From assembly GCA_021810985.1 (NCBI GenBank), contig JAJZQA010000053.1, positions 1 to 10,509 of the forward strand: 10,509 nt of DNA, in the 5' to 3' direction. Position 1 is the first letter of the stretch. Each line of letters starts with the position of its first letter. Made by a program: the position numbers and the translations under genes. The notes below the pieces were generated by a model. It was given only the letters and a program-made list of their open reading frames with translations, did not search any database and was not told the origin of the DNA. Of the stretch, positions 1 to 6,892 are shown in pieces. This stretch comes from Deltaproteobacteria bacterium. GTDB taxonomy: Bacteria > Desulfobacterota > Desulfuromonadia > Geobacterales > Geobacteraceae.

Positions 1-87
1 CCCAACGTGCTCAACTTCCTGGTGGAGAACTTCAATATCGCGCCAATTACCACAGCAGATGAAGATTTGAAAGCGATTCTCGGCTAA
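1..87 (+). CDS. hcp: Hybrid-cluster protein (hydroxylamine reductase type), C-terminal end only
   Basis: The frame is open from base 1 and stops with TAA at 85-87, giving the last 28 residues of a protein that begins left of the window. The tail PNVLNFLVENFNIAPI followed by a TADEDLKAILG end matches my memory of the C-terminus of hybrid-cluster proteins (Hcp). Hcp is a cytoplasmic Fe-S/oxo protein that reduces NO to N2O or hydroxylamine to ammonia. None of its cluster-ligating cysteines lie in this fragment, so the call rests on the tail alone. Support comes from its neighbours: a rubredoxin and a flavodiiron protein follow on the same strand, a typical NO-stress grouping. It is probably the first or an early gene of the operon that ends near 2370. 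Confidence 0.78.
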   Translation, partial: PNVLNFLVENFNIAPITTADEDLKAILG

Positions 88-115
88 CCGTTCCGGTAAA
101 GGGACTCCTGCCCAT

Positions 116-154
116 GTCGCGGGGGTTCCTTTTCCGCCTGAGCGGAAGGGCGAC
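116..154 (+). other. Two-tier hairpin between hcp and the rubredoxin gene
   Basis: Outer arms GTCGC (116-120) and GCGAC (150-154) enclose an inner stem TTCCGC (132-137) / GCGGAA (142-147) with a CTGA loop, which two T-G wobbles extend outward. There is no T-run, so it is not a clear terminator. It ends two bases before the GGGAGG ribosome site (156-161) of the rubredoxin gene. It may act in mRNA processing or partial attenuation between hcp and the downstream genes. This is structure seen by eye and the function is a guess. Confidence 0.3.
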
Positions 155-169
155 TGGGAGGTAAATGTC

Positions 170-289
170 ATGCAGAAAGCAAAACGTTGGCAATGTACTG
201 TCTGCGGATACCTGCACGAAGAAGCGGCACCGCCAAACATATGTCCGAAATGCGGGGTCGATCGCTCCAAGTTTGTACCGTACAAATAA
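170..289 (+). CDS. Short rubredoxin (rubrerythrin-type rubredoxin domain), 39 aa
   Basis: This small electron carrier of the cytosol has two Cys knuckles, C9-x2-C12-G-Y and C25-P-x-C28-G, which bind one Fe(SCys)4 centre. Only 12 residues separate the two knuckles, as in the C-terminal domain of rubrerythrin. In classical 52-54 aa rubredoxins the gap is about 29 residues. The start at 170 is chosen because GGGAGG at 156-161 lies 8 bases upstream. The overlapping ATG at 165 is in another frame and too close to that site. The gene sits between hcp and a flavodiiron protein that lacks its own rubredoxin domain. By analogy with Desulfovibrio rubredoxin:oxygen oxidoreductase and E. coli NorV, whose rubredoxin is fused, it is likely the electron donor to the flavodiiron protein, and perhaps to Hcp. 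The fold is confident; the partner is inferred. Confidence 0.85.
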   Translation: MQKAKRWQCTVCGYLHEEAAPPNICPKCGVDRSKFVPYK

Positions 290-341
290 CAAGGAACAGT
301 CAGTGGTGCCGCGGAAATTGCGATTTACTTGCAGCACCGGA

Positions 342-364
342 TTTTCCCCGGCGACAGGGGAAGG
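342..364 (+). promoter_or_regulatory. Hairpin overlapping the flavodiiron ribosome-binding site
   Basis: TTCCCC (344-349) pairs with GGGGAA (357-362) around a 7-base loop. Two T-G wobbles (342-343 with 363-364) extend it into the AAGGAGG site at 361-367. Up to four of the seven Shine-Dalgarno bases could therefore be held in a stem. This could tune translation of the downstream gene relative to the rubredoxin. The stem is short and may simply melt under ribosome traffic. Confidence 0.3.
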
Positions 365-373
365 AGGATTTCG

Positions 374-1564
374 ATGGGCATTACCATCAAGGATAACATT
401 ACCTGGGTAGGAAAAATTGATTGGGAGCTGCGCAAGTTTCATGGCGAAGAATACTCCACCCACAGAGGCTCCTCGTACAACTCGTATCTTGTCCGCGATG
501 AAAAAACGGTATTGATCGATACCGTGTGGAAACCTTTCACCAACGAATTCATTGAGAACCTGAAAAAAGAAATAGATCTGACAAAGATTGACTTCATTAT
601 CGCAAGTCACGCCGAAAGCGACCACAGCGGCGCCTTGCCGGAGCTGATGCGCCTGATTCCCGACACCCCCATCTACTGCACCGCCAATGCCGTCAAATCA
701 CTGAAGGGTCATTACCATCAGGACTGGAATTTCAGAACCGTCAAGACCGGCGACCGGCTGAATATCGGCTCGAAGGAGTTGATTTTTATCGAGGCGCCGA
801 TGCTGCATTGGCCGGACAGCATGTTCTCCTATTTGACCGGAGATAATGTCCTGTTCAGTAACGATGCCTTCGGACAGCACTATGCAACAGAACATCTGTT
901 CAACGACCTGGTCGACCAGGCGGAACTGTTTCAGGAGTGCCTCAAGTACTACGCGAATATCCTGACACCCTTCAGCGCTCTGGTTGACCGGAAGATCAAG
1001 GAGGTCGTCGGCTTCGGCCTGCCGGTGGACATGATCTGCACCAGCCACGGCGTCATCTGGCGGGACAATCCGCTGCAGATTGTCACCAAGTATGCGGAAT
1101 GGGCTGCCAATTACCGGGAAAATCAGGTGACCATCATCTATGACACCATGTGGGACGGGACACGAAAAATGGCCGAAGCGATTGCCGGGGGAATCCTTCA
1201 GGCGGATCCCGACGTGACCGTCAAGCTCTATAATGCCGCCCGCACCGACAAGAACGACATCATCACCGAAGTCTTCAAATCGAAGGCGATCCTGGTCGGT
1301 TCGCCGACGATAAATCGCGGCATTCTCTCAGCGATCGCCGGGATTCTCGAAGAAATCAGGGGGCTCGGTTTCAAGGACAAGAAAGCGGCTGCCTTCGGTT
1401 CCTACGGCTGGAGCGGCGAGTCCGTGACCATGATAACGGAACGGCTGCGCGAAGGAGGCTTCACACTGGTAAGTGACGGAATGAAGGAGGTGTGGAATCC
1501 AGATGAAGAGGGCCTTGTGAACTGCGTGAGCTTTGGCAGAGGCTTTGGTCAGCAACTGAAATGA
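374..1564 (+). CDS. fprA: Flavodiiron protein (FprA family A-type flavoprotein; NO/O2 reductase)
   Basis: This 396-residue cytoplasmic enzyme reduces NO to N2O and/or O2 to water. The N-terminal metallo-beta-lactamase-like domain (about 1-250) has the complete di-iron ligand set: H79-x-E81-x-D83-H84, H145, D164 and H225. A flavodoxin domain follows (about 252-395), with the FMN phosphate loop near 257-263 (DTMWDGT) and later FMN loops near 310-315 and 342-349. There is no C-terminal rubredoxin domain, unlike the roughly 480 aa E. coli NorV, so electrons must come from a separate protein. The small rubredoxin ending at 289 is the obvious candidate. ATG 374 is preferred over an in-frame ATG at 329 because AAGGAGG (361-367) is 6 bases before it and family alignment begins there. 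The sequence does not settle whether NO or O2 is the main substrate. The hcp and norCB neighbourhood favours NO. Confidence 0.95.
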   Translation: MGITIKDNITWVGKIDWELRKFHGEEYSTHRGSSYNSYLVRDEKTVLIDTVWKPFTNEFIENLKKEIDLTKIDFIIASHAESDHSGALPELMRLIPDTPIYCTANAVKSLKGHYHQDWNFRTVKTGDRLNIGSKELIFIEAPMLHWPDSMFSYLTGDNVLFSNDAFGQHYATEHLFNDLVDQAELFQECLKYYANILTPFSALVDRKIKEVVGFGLPVDMICTSHGVIWRDNPLQIVTKYAEWAANYRENQVTIIYDTMWDGTRKMAEAIAGGILQADPDVTVKLYNAARTDKNDIITEVFKSKAILVGSPTINRGILSAIAGILEEIRGLGFKDKKAAAFGSYGWSGESVTMITERLREGGFTLVSDGMKEVWNPDEEGLVNCVSFGRGFGQQLK

Positions 1565-1640
1565 AACGATGTTGAACAGCCGGGACGCAGCGCCGATAGC
1601 GTCAGACACCAAACGGAATCACAATAAAGGAGAGTACGTT

Positions 1641-2309
1641 ATGACGATCCAAGACGCAGCAGCACTTGAAAAAACCAAAGCAGATTTTTCGGTTGAGAAA
1701 ATGCTGGAAATCAGGGCAAAGGCACAAGAGGCGGTTAACCGGATCGCTTCCCGGGTTCAGGTCGGCATGCTGGAAGAAGAGGCCAACAAACTGGTGGTCG
1801 ACACCTTGAAGGAAATGGGTGCGACAAAAGCATTTCATAAACCGTATATCCGCTTCGGCAGCAACACCACCATTACCTTTGGCGCGGATTCGGTACCGGG
1901 GATCCGTTTAGGCGCGGATGACATCTTCTTCATCGACATCGCACCGATTTGGGATGGCTACGAAGGCGACGCCGGCGACACCTTTGTCACCGGGAGCAAT
2001 CCGGAACTGAAGCGCTGTGCGGTTGACGCTAAAAAGATCTTCGAAGCCGTTGCAGTTAAATGGAAAAACGACAAGGCGACCGGCGTCGAATTGTATGACT
2101 TCGCCAAAAAAATGGCCAAAGATCTGGGCTGGGAATTGAACATGGATCTGGGCGGCCATCGCCTGGGCGACTATTCCAGTGCCGAGCACTACGAGGGGCC
2201 GTTGCACGAAATTGCCTTTCACCCCAAGGCCAATATCTGGATGGTTGAGATCCATATCCGGAATCCGCAGAACACCTTCGGGGCCTTTTACGAAGACTTG
2301 CTCGTCTAA
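1641..2309 (+). CDS. Compact M24 family metallopeptidase-like protein
   Basis: This 222-residue protein has the pita-bread fold of methionine aminopeptidase and Xaa-Pro aminopeptidase (MEROPS M24). All five expected metal ligands can be placed in order: D99 (FFIDIAP), D113 (GDAGDTF), H173 (GGHRLGD), E203 (MVEIHI) and E218 (FYEDLLV). A dinuclear metal site and peptidase activity are therefore plausible. It lacks the extra N-terminal domain of aminopeptidase P/creatinase, and the last two glutamates are closer together (15 residues) than in MetAP. ATG 1641 is chosen because AAAGGAG (1626-1632) lies 8 bases upstream. The frame is open back to an ATG at 1569, but that stretch has no ribosome site and does not look coding. 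The gene follows the flavodiiron gene by 76 bases with no terminator between, so co-transcription is likely. Substrate and role in stress defence are unknown. Confidence 0.85.
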   Translation: MTIQDAAALEKTKADFSVEKMLEIRAKAQEAVNRIASRVQVGMLEEEANKLVVDTLKEMGATKAFHKPYIRFGSNTTITFGADSVPGIRLGADDIFFIDIAPIWDGYEGDAGDTFVTGSNPELKRCAVDAKKIFEAVAVKWKNDKATGVELYDFAKKMAKDLGWELNMDLGGHRLGDYSSAEHYEGPLHEIAFHPKANIWMVEIHIRNPQNTFGAFYEDLLV

Positions 2310-2330
2310 CAGCCTGTAACAATGCTTGAT

Positions 2331-2370
2331 CGCCACCTCATTCGCAATCCCGCGAGTGAGGTGGCGCTTT
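2331..2370 (+). terminator. Hairpin terminator closing the hcp-rubredoxin-flavodiiron-M24 operon
   Basis: A 15-bp stem (2331-2345 with 2352-2366, one T-G wobble) carries a 6-base AATCCC loop and is followed by only a short CTTT. It starts 21 bases after the M24 stop codon. The stem is very strong but the T-tract is weak, so termination may be partial or the hairpin may mainly protect the 3' end of the mRNA. Confidence 0.65.
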
Positions 2371-2432
2371 GACTCCCTCCTGGCAGCTTGGTCAAATGAA
2401 CCTCTATGTAGCAGATGAAAGGAGATCGTACG

Positions 2433-2765
2433 ATGAAATGCACATCGATTTTTGTCGCTGTAGTTCTGTTTCACTGTCTGGCCTGTACCGCGGTGTTTGC
2501 CGATTCGAGCAAGAGTATGACTGAGGCTGTCAAGCAGGTTCCGGCGCTCAGTTTGATAACCGAAACGCCGGAACAAGGTTTTCAACTCGCAATCGCACTG
2601 TCTCGGAAGGCAGTCAAAGCTACGCAGCCCAATAAAGAAATTCTGGTAAAACTGCGCGATGTCTATTCAAAAAACGCAGATTCCCTGATTGCTGTCTCGC
2701 AGGTTGTGGCCATTCATTTTCAAACCGTTGCCGCAGCCAACAATTATTGGCGAGACAAGAAATGA
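2433..2765 (+). CDS. Small secreted protein of unknown function
   Basis: I do not recognise this 110-residue protein. Residues 1-23 form a clear Sec signal peptide: K2, then a hydrophobic core I6-L16, then a small-residue site with likely cleavage after VFA (A23|D24). This would release an 87-residue periplasmic protein. All three cysteines (C3, C15, C18) are in the leader. C18 is preceded by C-L-A, which does not fit a lipobox, so a lipoprotein is unlikely. The mature part looks mainly helical, with a charged segment near 70-90 (KEILVKLRDVYSKNADSL) and the end NNYWRDKK. ATG 2433 is chosen for the AAAGGAG site 8 bases upstream (2418-2424); an in-frame ATG at 2415 would lie before that site. 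By eye it is more AT-rich than its neighbours. It lies between two hairpins (2331-2370 and 2894-2944) and so may be its own transcription unit. Confidence 0.75.
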   Translation: MKCTSIFVAVVLFHCLACTAVFADSSKSMTEAVKQVPALSLITETPEQGFQLAIALSRKAVKATQPNKEILVKLRDVYSKNADSLIAVSQVVAIHFQTVAAANNYWRDKK

Positions 2766-2893
2766 TAGCCGCGAACCACGTTTAATCGGGTCATTTCAGA
2801 GTTAAATCCAGCACTGGAATCTTGCCCGCCTCTTGCAGTGAAACGAAGAAGAAACGCAAGTCCGAAAATACAAGGTGAGCGTTTACCAGGTCC

Positions 2894-2944
2894 AAAGAAG
2901 ACTCCCCAGTGCCCAGATCCATTTGCGCTGGGGAGTCTTCTTTT
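2894..2944. terminator. Strong, probably bidirectional intrinsic terminator
   Basis: AAAGAAGACTCCCCAG (2894-2909) is matched perfectly by its reverse complement at 2928-2943. Three more inner pairs (one wobble) give a 19-bp stem with a 12-base loop. The right arm ends in CTTCTTTT and the left arm begins with AAAGAAG, so a U-rich tail forms on either strand. It would end the transcript of the 2433-2765 gene and insulate the norCB promoter from upstream read-through. Confidence 0.8.
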
Positions 2945-3002
2945 AGAAGGACGTAGCCTGGCTAGTAAGGCCAAGCCTTTTTTGTTTCATGTGCTCTTTG
3001 GT

Positions 3003-3030
3003 TTGATCTCTCTCGACAATTTCATATGCT
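3003..3030 (+). promoter_or_regulatory. Possible sigma70-type promoter for norCB
   Basis: TTGATC (3003-3008) and TATGCT (3025-3030) are separated by 16 bases and resemble weak -35 and -10 elements. They lie upstream of the 3100-3113 palindrome and downstream of the terminator, the right place for a norCB promoter. This is an eyeball match with two or more mismatches per element, and other choices are possible, including a GATAAT -10 inside the palindrome. Confidence 0.3.
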
Positions 3031-3099
3031 CCTTTATTACAGGCCCTATGCGGCAATCCATTCAGTGGTAAACTTTTATGCATGCTTTCAGAAAGACCC

Positions 3100-3113
3100 G
3101 GGATAATTATCCC
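3100..3113. promoter_or_regulatory. Perfect palindrome, candidate operator of norCB
   Basis: GGGATAATTATCCC is its own reverse complement over 14 bases and lies 29 bases before the norC start codon, upstream of its ribosome site. A homodimeric regulator could bind here. It does not match the FNR/DNR consensus (TTGAT-N4-ATCAA), and I cannot assign it to a known NO regulator such as NsrR, NorR or HcpR. It contains GATAAT, so a regulator bound here could block a -10 element. As RNA it could fold into a 5-bp hairpin with an AAUU loop. Confidence 0.5.
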
Positions 3114-3142
3114 AGAAAAGCAAAGGAGAAGGAGGATACAGC

Positions 3143-3844
3143 ATGACGAAAAAGGCGGCTTTCTGGATTTTTTTGTTTGGCACCCTGTCGTCCGCGGCGC
3201 TTTTCCTGGTGCTTACCTGGGACATGCACCGTCAGGTGGACGTCCTTTCACGGGCGGACAAGCTGTCGGACACGGTCATTGCAGGGAAAAAATCATTTGA
3301 AAAACATAATTGCAACGATTGCCACACGATACTCGGTTTCGGCGGATACTATGCGCCGGATCTGACAAGGGTGGTGCAAAGGGTTGGTGAGGACGGGGTC
3401 CGCTACCGGATCAAGCACCCCGAGCTGGCTTTTGCCGCTTCGGTTCGCAAAATGCCGCAGCAGCATATCCCCGCCGCCGAAATAGAAAATCTGCTCGCCT
3501 TTTTTTCCTGGGTCGGGGAAATCGATAACGGTGACTGGCCACCACAGGACAGCAAAAAGCGCCTGACTCGCGGAGAAAAGCGGCTGGTTGCCATGGCGGG
3601 AGTTTCGCCCGGGGCGGCGGTTTTCAAGTCTAAAGGCTGCATGAACTGCCATGCATTGGGCGGCAGCGGCGGTTCCTTCGGCCCGGCGCTCGACACGGTC
3701 GGCCGCACTCTCAGCACCGAACAGATCGGGCAGTACATCAAAGAGCCGAAAAGCGTGAACCCCCAGGCATTGATGCCGCCGCAAACGGACCTCACGGACC
3801 GTGAACTGGAAGAGGTCGCCAAATTCCTCGGAAATCTGAAATAA
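3143..3844 (+). CDS. norC: Nitric oxide reductase cytochrome c subunit, extended two-haem form
   Basis: This is the membrane-anchored cytochrome c subunit that feeds electrons to NorB. A single N-terminal membrane segment (about 5-26) anchors it, with the rest in the periplasm. The first haem domain is a typical NorC: C57-N-D-C60-H61, the GFGGYYAPDL stretch after it, and axial-ligand candidate M104 in KMPQQHI. A second haem domain follows from about residue 155: C166-M-N-C169-H170 with candidate ligand M211 in ALMPP. The total of 233 residues compares with about 150 for the usual one-haem NorC. A fused extra cytochrome c domain therefore probably accepts electrons before passing them to the first haem. 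GGAGG at 3131-3135 is 7 bases before ATG 3143. norB starts 11 bases after the stop. Confidence 0.9.
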   Translation: MTKKAAFWIFLFGTLSSAALFLVLTWDMHRQVDVLSRADKLSDTVIAGKKSFEKHNCNDCHTILGFGGYYAPDLTRVVQRVGEDGVRYRIKHPELAFAASVRKMPQQHIPAAEIENLLAFFSWVGEIDNGDWPPQDSKKRLTRGEKRLVAMAGVSPGAAVFKSKGCMNCHALGGSGGSFGPALDTVGRTLSTEQIGQYIKEPKSVNPQALMPPQTDLTDRELEEVAKFLGNLK

Positions 3845-3855
3845 GGAGGCAGCAG

Positions 3856-5187
3856 ATGGAATATCGTTCCCAAAGGATCGCTCACTGGTATTTCAGAATT
3901 GCCCTCGTTCTTTTCGTGCTCCAGGTGATGATGGGGCTCTGGCTTGCCTATAATTACACTTTCACGGTACCGCAGGAAATCGTGGACGTTTTTCCCTTTG
4001 CCACGGCACGGGCCATCCATACCAATCTGCTGGTGCTCTGGATGCTGCTCGGCTTCATGGGAGGAACCTATTACATCGTTCCCGAAGAAACCGGCAGCGA
4101 GGTCTATTCGCCGAACCTGGCCTGGCTGCAGCTCATCGCACTGGTCGCAACCGGCGTCATCGCCATCATCGGCTTTCTCTTCGGCTGGACCAAGGGCAGA
4201 CCTCTCCTGGAAATACCACCGCCGCTTAATTACGTCGTGGTTATCGGCGCCTTGATTTTCCTGTTCAATATCGGCATGACCATGTTCAAGGCCAAGCGCT
4301 GGACCGTCATCCAGGGAGTACTCCTCGGCGGCCTGGTCTTTCTGGCCCTGCTCTATCTGTTCGGTATCCCCTTTTACAAAAACGAAGTTATCGACTGGTA
4401 TTACTGGTGGTGGGTCATCCACCTCTGGGTTGAAGGAGCCTGGGAACTCGTAACCGGCGCCATTATGGCGTTCGTGCTCCTGAAATTGACCGGGGTGGAG
4501 CGCCGCGTTGTGGAAAAATGGCTCTACGTGGAGATCGGCCTGTTTCTCTTTACCGGCATTGCCGGTACCGGCCATCATTATTACTGGATCGGAGCGCCCA
4601 AGTACTGGCTCTGGATCGGTGGCGTTTTCTCCGCGCTCGAGCCGCTGCCGATCCTCTTGATGGTCATTGACACAATGCACCATGTCAAGCACCGCCAAAC
4701 ACAGATTATCAACCCCCATACCTGGACCCTCGCGGTCGGCTGTGCCATCTTCCATTTCATCGGCGCCGGCATTTGGGGGTTTGCCCATACCCTTCCGCAG
4801 ATCAACTACTACACCCATGGCTCGCAGGTCACCGTGTCGCACGGCCATCTTGCCTTTTTCGGCGCCTATGCCTTGCTCAATCTTACGGTATTTTACTTTG
4901 CGATTCCGAAGCTGAAGGGCATTGAGGTCTACCAGCCGACGCGAGCCAAGCTGGGGTTCTGGACCATGTGCAGCGCCATGATGCTCATGGGTCTCACCTT
5001 CGGCATCGCCGGCGTACTGCAGAGCTACCTGGAGAGGGTGCTGGGCATGGGTTACATGACCGCACAGGGGCATATGCGTCTCTGGATGGGAATCACCCTC
5101 GTTCTGGGGGTCTTCTTCCTGGCAGGAGTGGTTGTGACGGTTTTCGATCTGCTGTTTATGAAACCCGCGGTCAGGCGGGCGGAATAG
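3856..5187 (+). CDS. norB: Nitric oxide reductase catalytic subunit (cNOR)
   Basis: This haem-copper oxidase family integral membrane protein of 443 residues reduces two NO to N2O at a haem b3-FeB centre. About twelve hydrophobic segments are present. Ligands align with Pseudomonas NorB at a constant offset: H55 and H331 for low-spin haem b, H329 for haem b3, and H189, H240 and H241 for FeB. The conserved glutamates E193, E197 and E262 match Pa E211, E215 and E280. The absence of the N-terminal extension seen in quinol-dependent qNOR, together with the adjacent norC, makes it a cytochrome-c type enzyme. AAGGAGG (3843-3849) overlaps the norC stop codon and sits 6 bases before the ATG, indicating tight co-translation with norC. 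No norD, norE or norQ accessory gene lies in the window. A strong terminator follows about 110 bases downstream. Confidence 0.97.
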   Translation: MEYRSQRIAHWYFRIALVLFVLQVMMGLWLAYNYTFTVPQEIVDVFPFATARAIHTNLLVLWMLLGFMGGTYYIVPEETGSEVYSPNLAWLQLIALVATGVIAIIGFLFGWTKGRPLLEIPPPLNYVVVIGALIFLFNIGMTMFKAKRWTVIQGVLLGGLVFLALLYLFGIPFYKNEVIDWYYWWWVIHLWVEGAWELVTGAIMAFVLLKLTGVERRVVEKWLYVEIGLFLFTGIAGTGHHYYWIGAPKYWLWIGGVFSALEPLPILLMVIDTMHHVKHRQTQIINPHTWTLAVGCAIFHFIGAGIWGFAHTLPQINYYTHGSQVTVSHGHLAFFGAYALLNLTVFYFAIPKLKGIEVYQPTRAKLGFWTMCSAMMLMGLTFGIAGVLQSYLERVLGMGYMTAQGHMRLWMGITLVLGVFFLAGVVVTVFDLLFMKPAVRRAE

Positions 5188-5298
5188 AGAGAGGCCGTCA
5201 TGTGTATCGCAAATCGCTGAGGAGCTGACCCTGCCCGCCCAAACGACTTGATCCTTGCATTTCCCCTTCAAGTGACATATCCTTCCTGGAACATCCTT

Positions 5299-5357
5299 GA
5301 AGCCCCCTTCTTCGTGTTCACGGAACGACCACGGAGAAGGAGGCTTCTTTCTTTTTT
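5299..5357 (+). terminator. Intrinsic terminator of the norCB operon
   Basis: An 18-pair stem (5299-5316 with 5330-5347; one C-A mismatch, one T-G wobble) closes a 13-base loop and runs directly into TTTCTTTTTT (5348-5357). This is a textbook Rho-independent terminator. Its right arm contains AAGGAGG, which could be mistaken for a ribosome site. Its position shows that dbpA is not part of the norCB transcript and that the dbpA start should be sought downstream. The 111 bases between norB and the stem hold nothing recognisable. Confidence 0.88.
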
Positions 5358-5403
5358 CCCGGAAGTGCCAAACCCGGATACGCCCTTTGGAAGTGAACAG
5401 CCC

Positions 5404-6786
<1,383 letters not shown>

Positions 6787-6819
6787 AACGAGATACCTCC
6801 GGAAGACGGTCACACCTTT

Positions 6820-6848
6820 GGGGACTGGCTCCGCAGGTGCCTGTCCCC
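6820..6848. repeat. REP-like imperfect palindrome between dbpA and the exonuclease/RNase H gene
   Basis: GGGGACTGGCTCC (6820-6832) and GGTGCCTGTCCCC (6836-6848) pair over 13 positions with two symmetrical T-T mismatches and a GCA loop. The GGGGAC(T)GGC pattern looks like a dispersed extragenic palindrome rather than a simple terminator. I recall similar GGGGAC...GTCCCC units recurring in Geobacter-type genomes, but have not verified this. Only one copy is in the window. It could also terminate dbpA transcription, since it starts 33 bases after the stop, but only CTTTCTC follows. Confidence 0.55.
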
Positions 6849-6892
6849 CTTTCTCTCAAACTGAAACAGCAGCTTTCAAAGACACATTGCAC

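Larger units (their letters stand above)
2766..3142. other. Gene-free stretch between the secreted-protein gene and norC
   Basis: No convincing gene is seen on either strand over 377 bases. It contains the strong inverted repeat at 2894-2944, a second weak candidate terminator and a possible promoter. The weak terminator is GGCT/AGCC at 2955-2977 followed by six Ts at 2978-2983. The promoter candidate is at 3003-3030, and a perfect palindrome lies at 3100-3113. The norC ribosome site GGAGG is at 3131-3135. Short open frames here cross the terminator stem and have no ribosome site. Confidence 0.7.

Noticed and set aside
2478..2486. Possible lipobox cysteine C18 in the secreted protein
   Set aside because: The preceding residues C-L-A do not fit [LVI]-[ASTVI]-[GAS]-C, and a good signal peptidase I site follows at A23.
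2838..3071. 77-codon plus-strand open frame starting with GTG
   Set aside because: It runs through the terminator stem at 2894-2944, lacks a ribosome site and has a basic, low-information translation.
3067..3083. Possible sigma54 site (GG...GC) upstream of norC, expected if NorR controlled it
   Set aside because: The spacing between GG and GC is 11 bases rather than 10, and the flanking bases do not fit TGGCAC-N5-TTGC.
5200..5220. Six-codon ATG frame just after norB
   Set aside because: It is too short, has no clear ribosome site and no sign of a leader-peptide attenuator pairing with the distant terminator.
3403..5271. 622-codon open frame on the minus strand
   Set aside because: It lies antisense to norC and norB, which have full catalytic motifs and ribosome sites. 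Its translation is low-complexity, His/Asp/Glu/Gly-rich and matches no family.
5248..5403. In-frame upstream extension of dbpA from a TTG
   Set aside because: It would translate through the norCB terminator and adds 52 residues absent from E. coli DbpA. The AAGGAGG there is part of the terminator stem.
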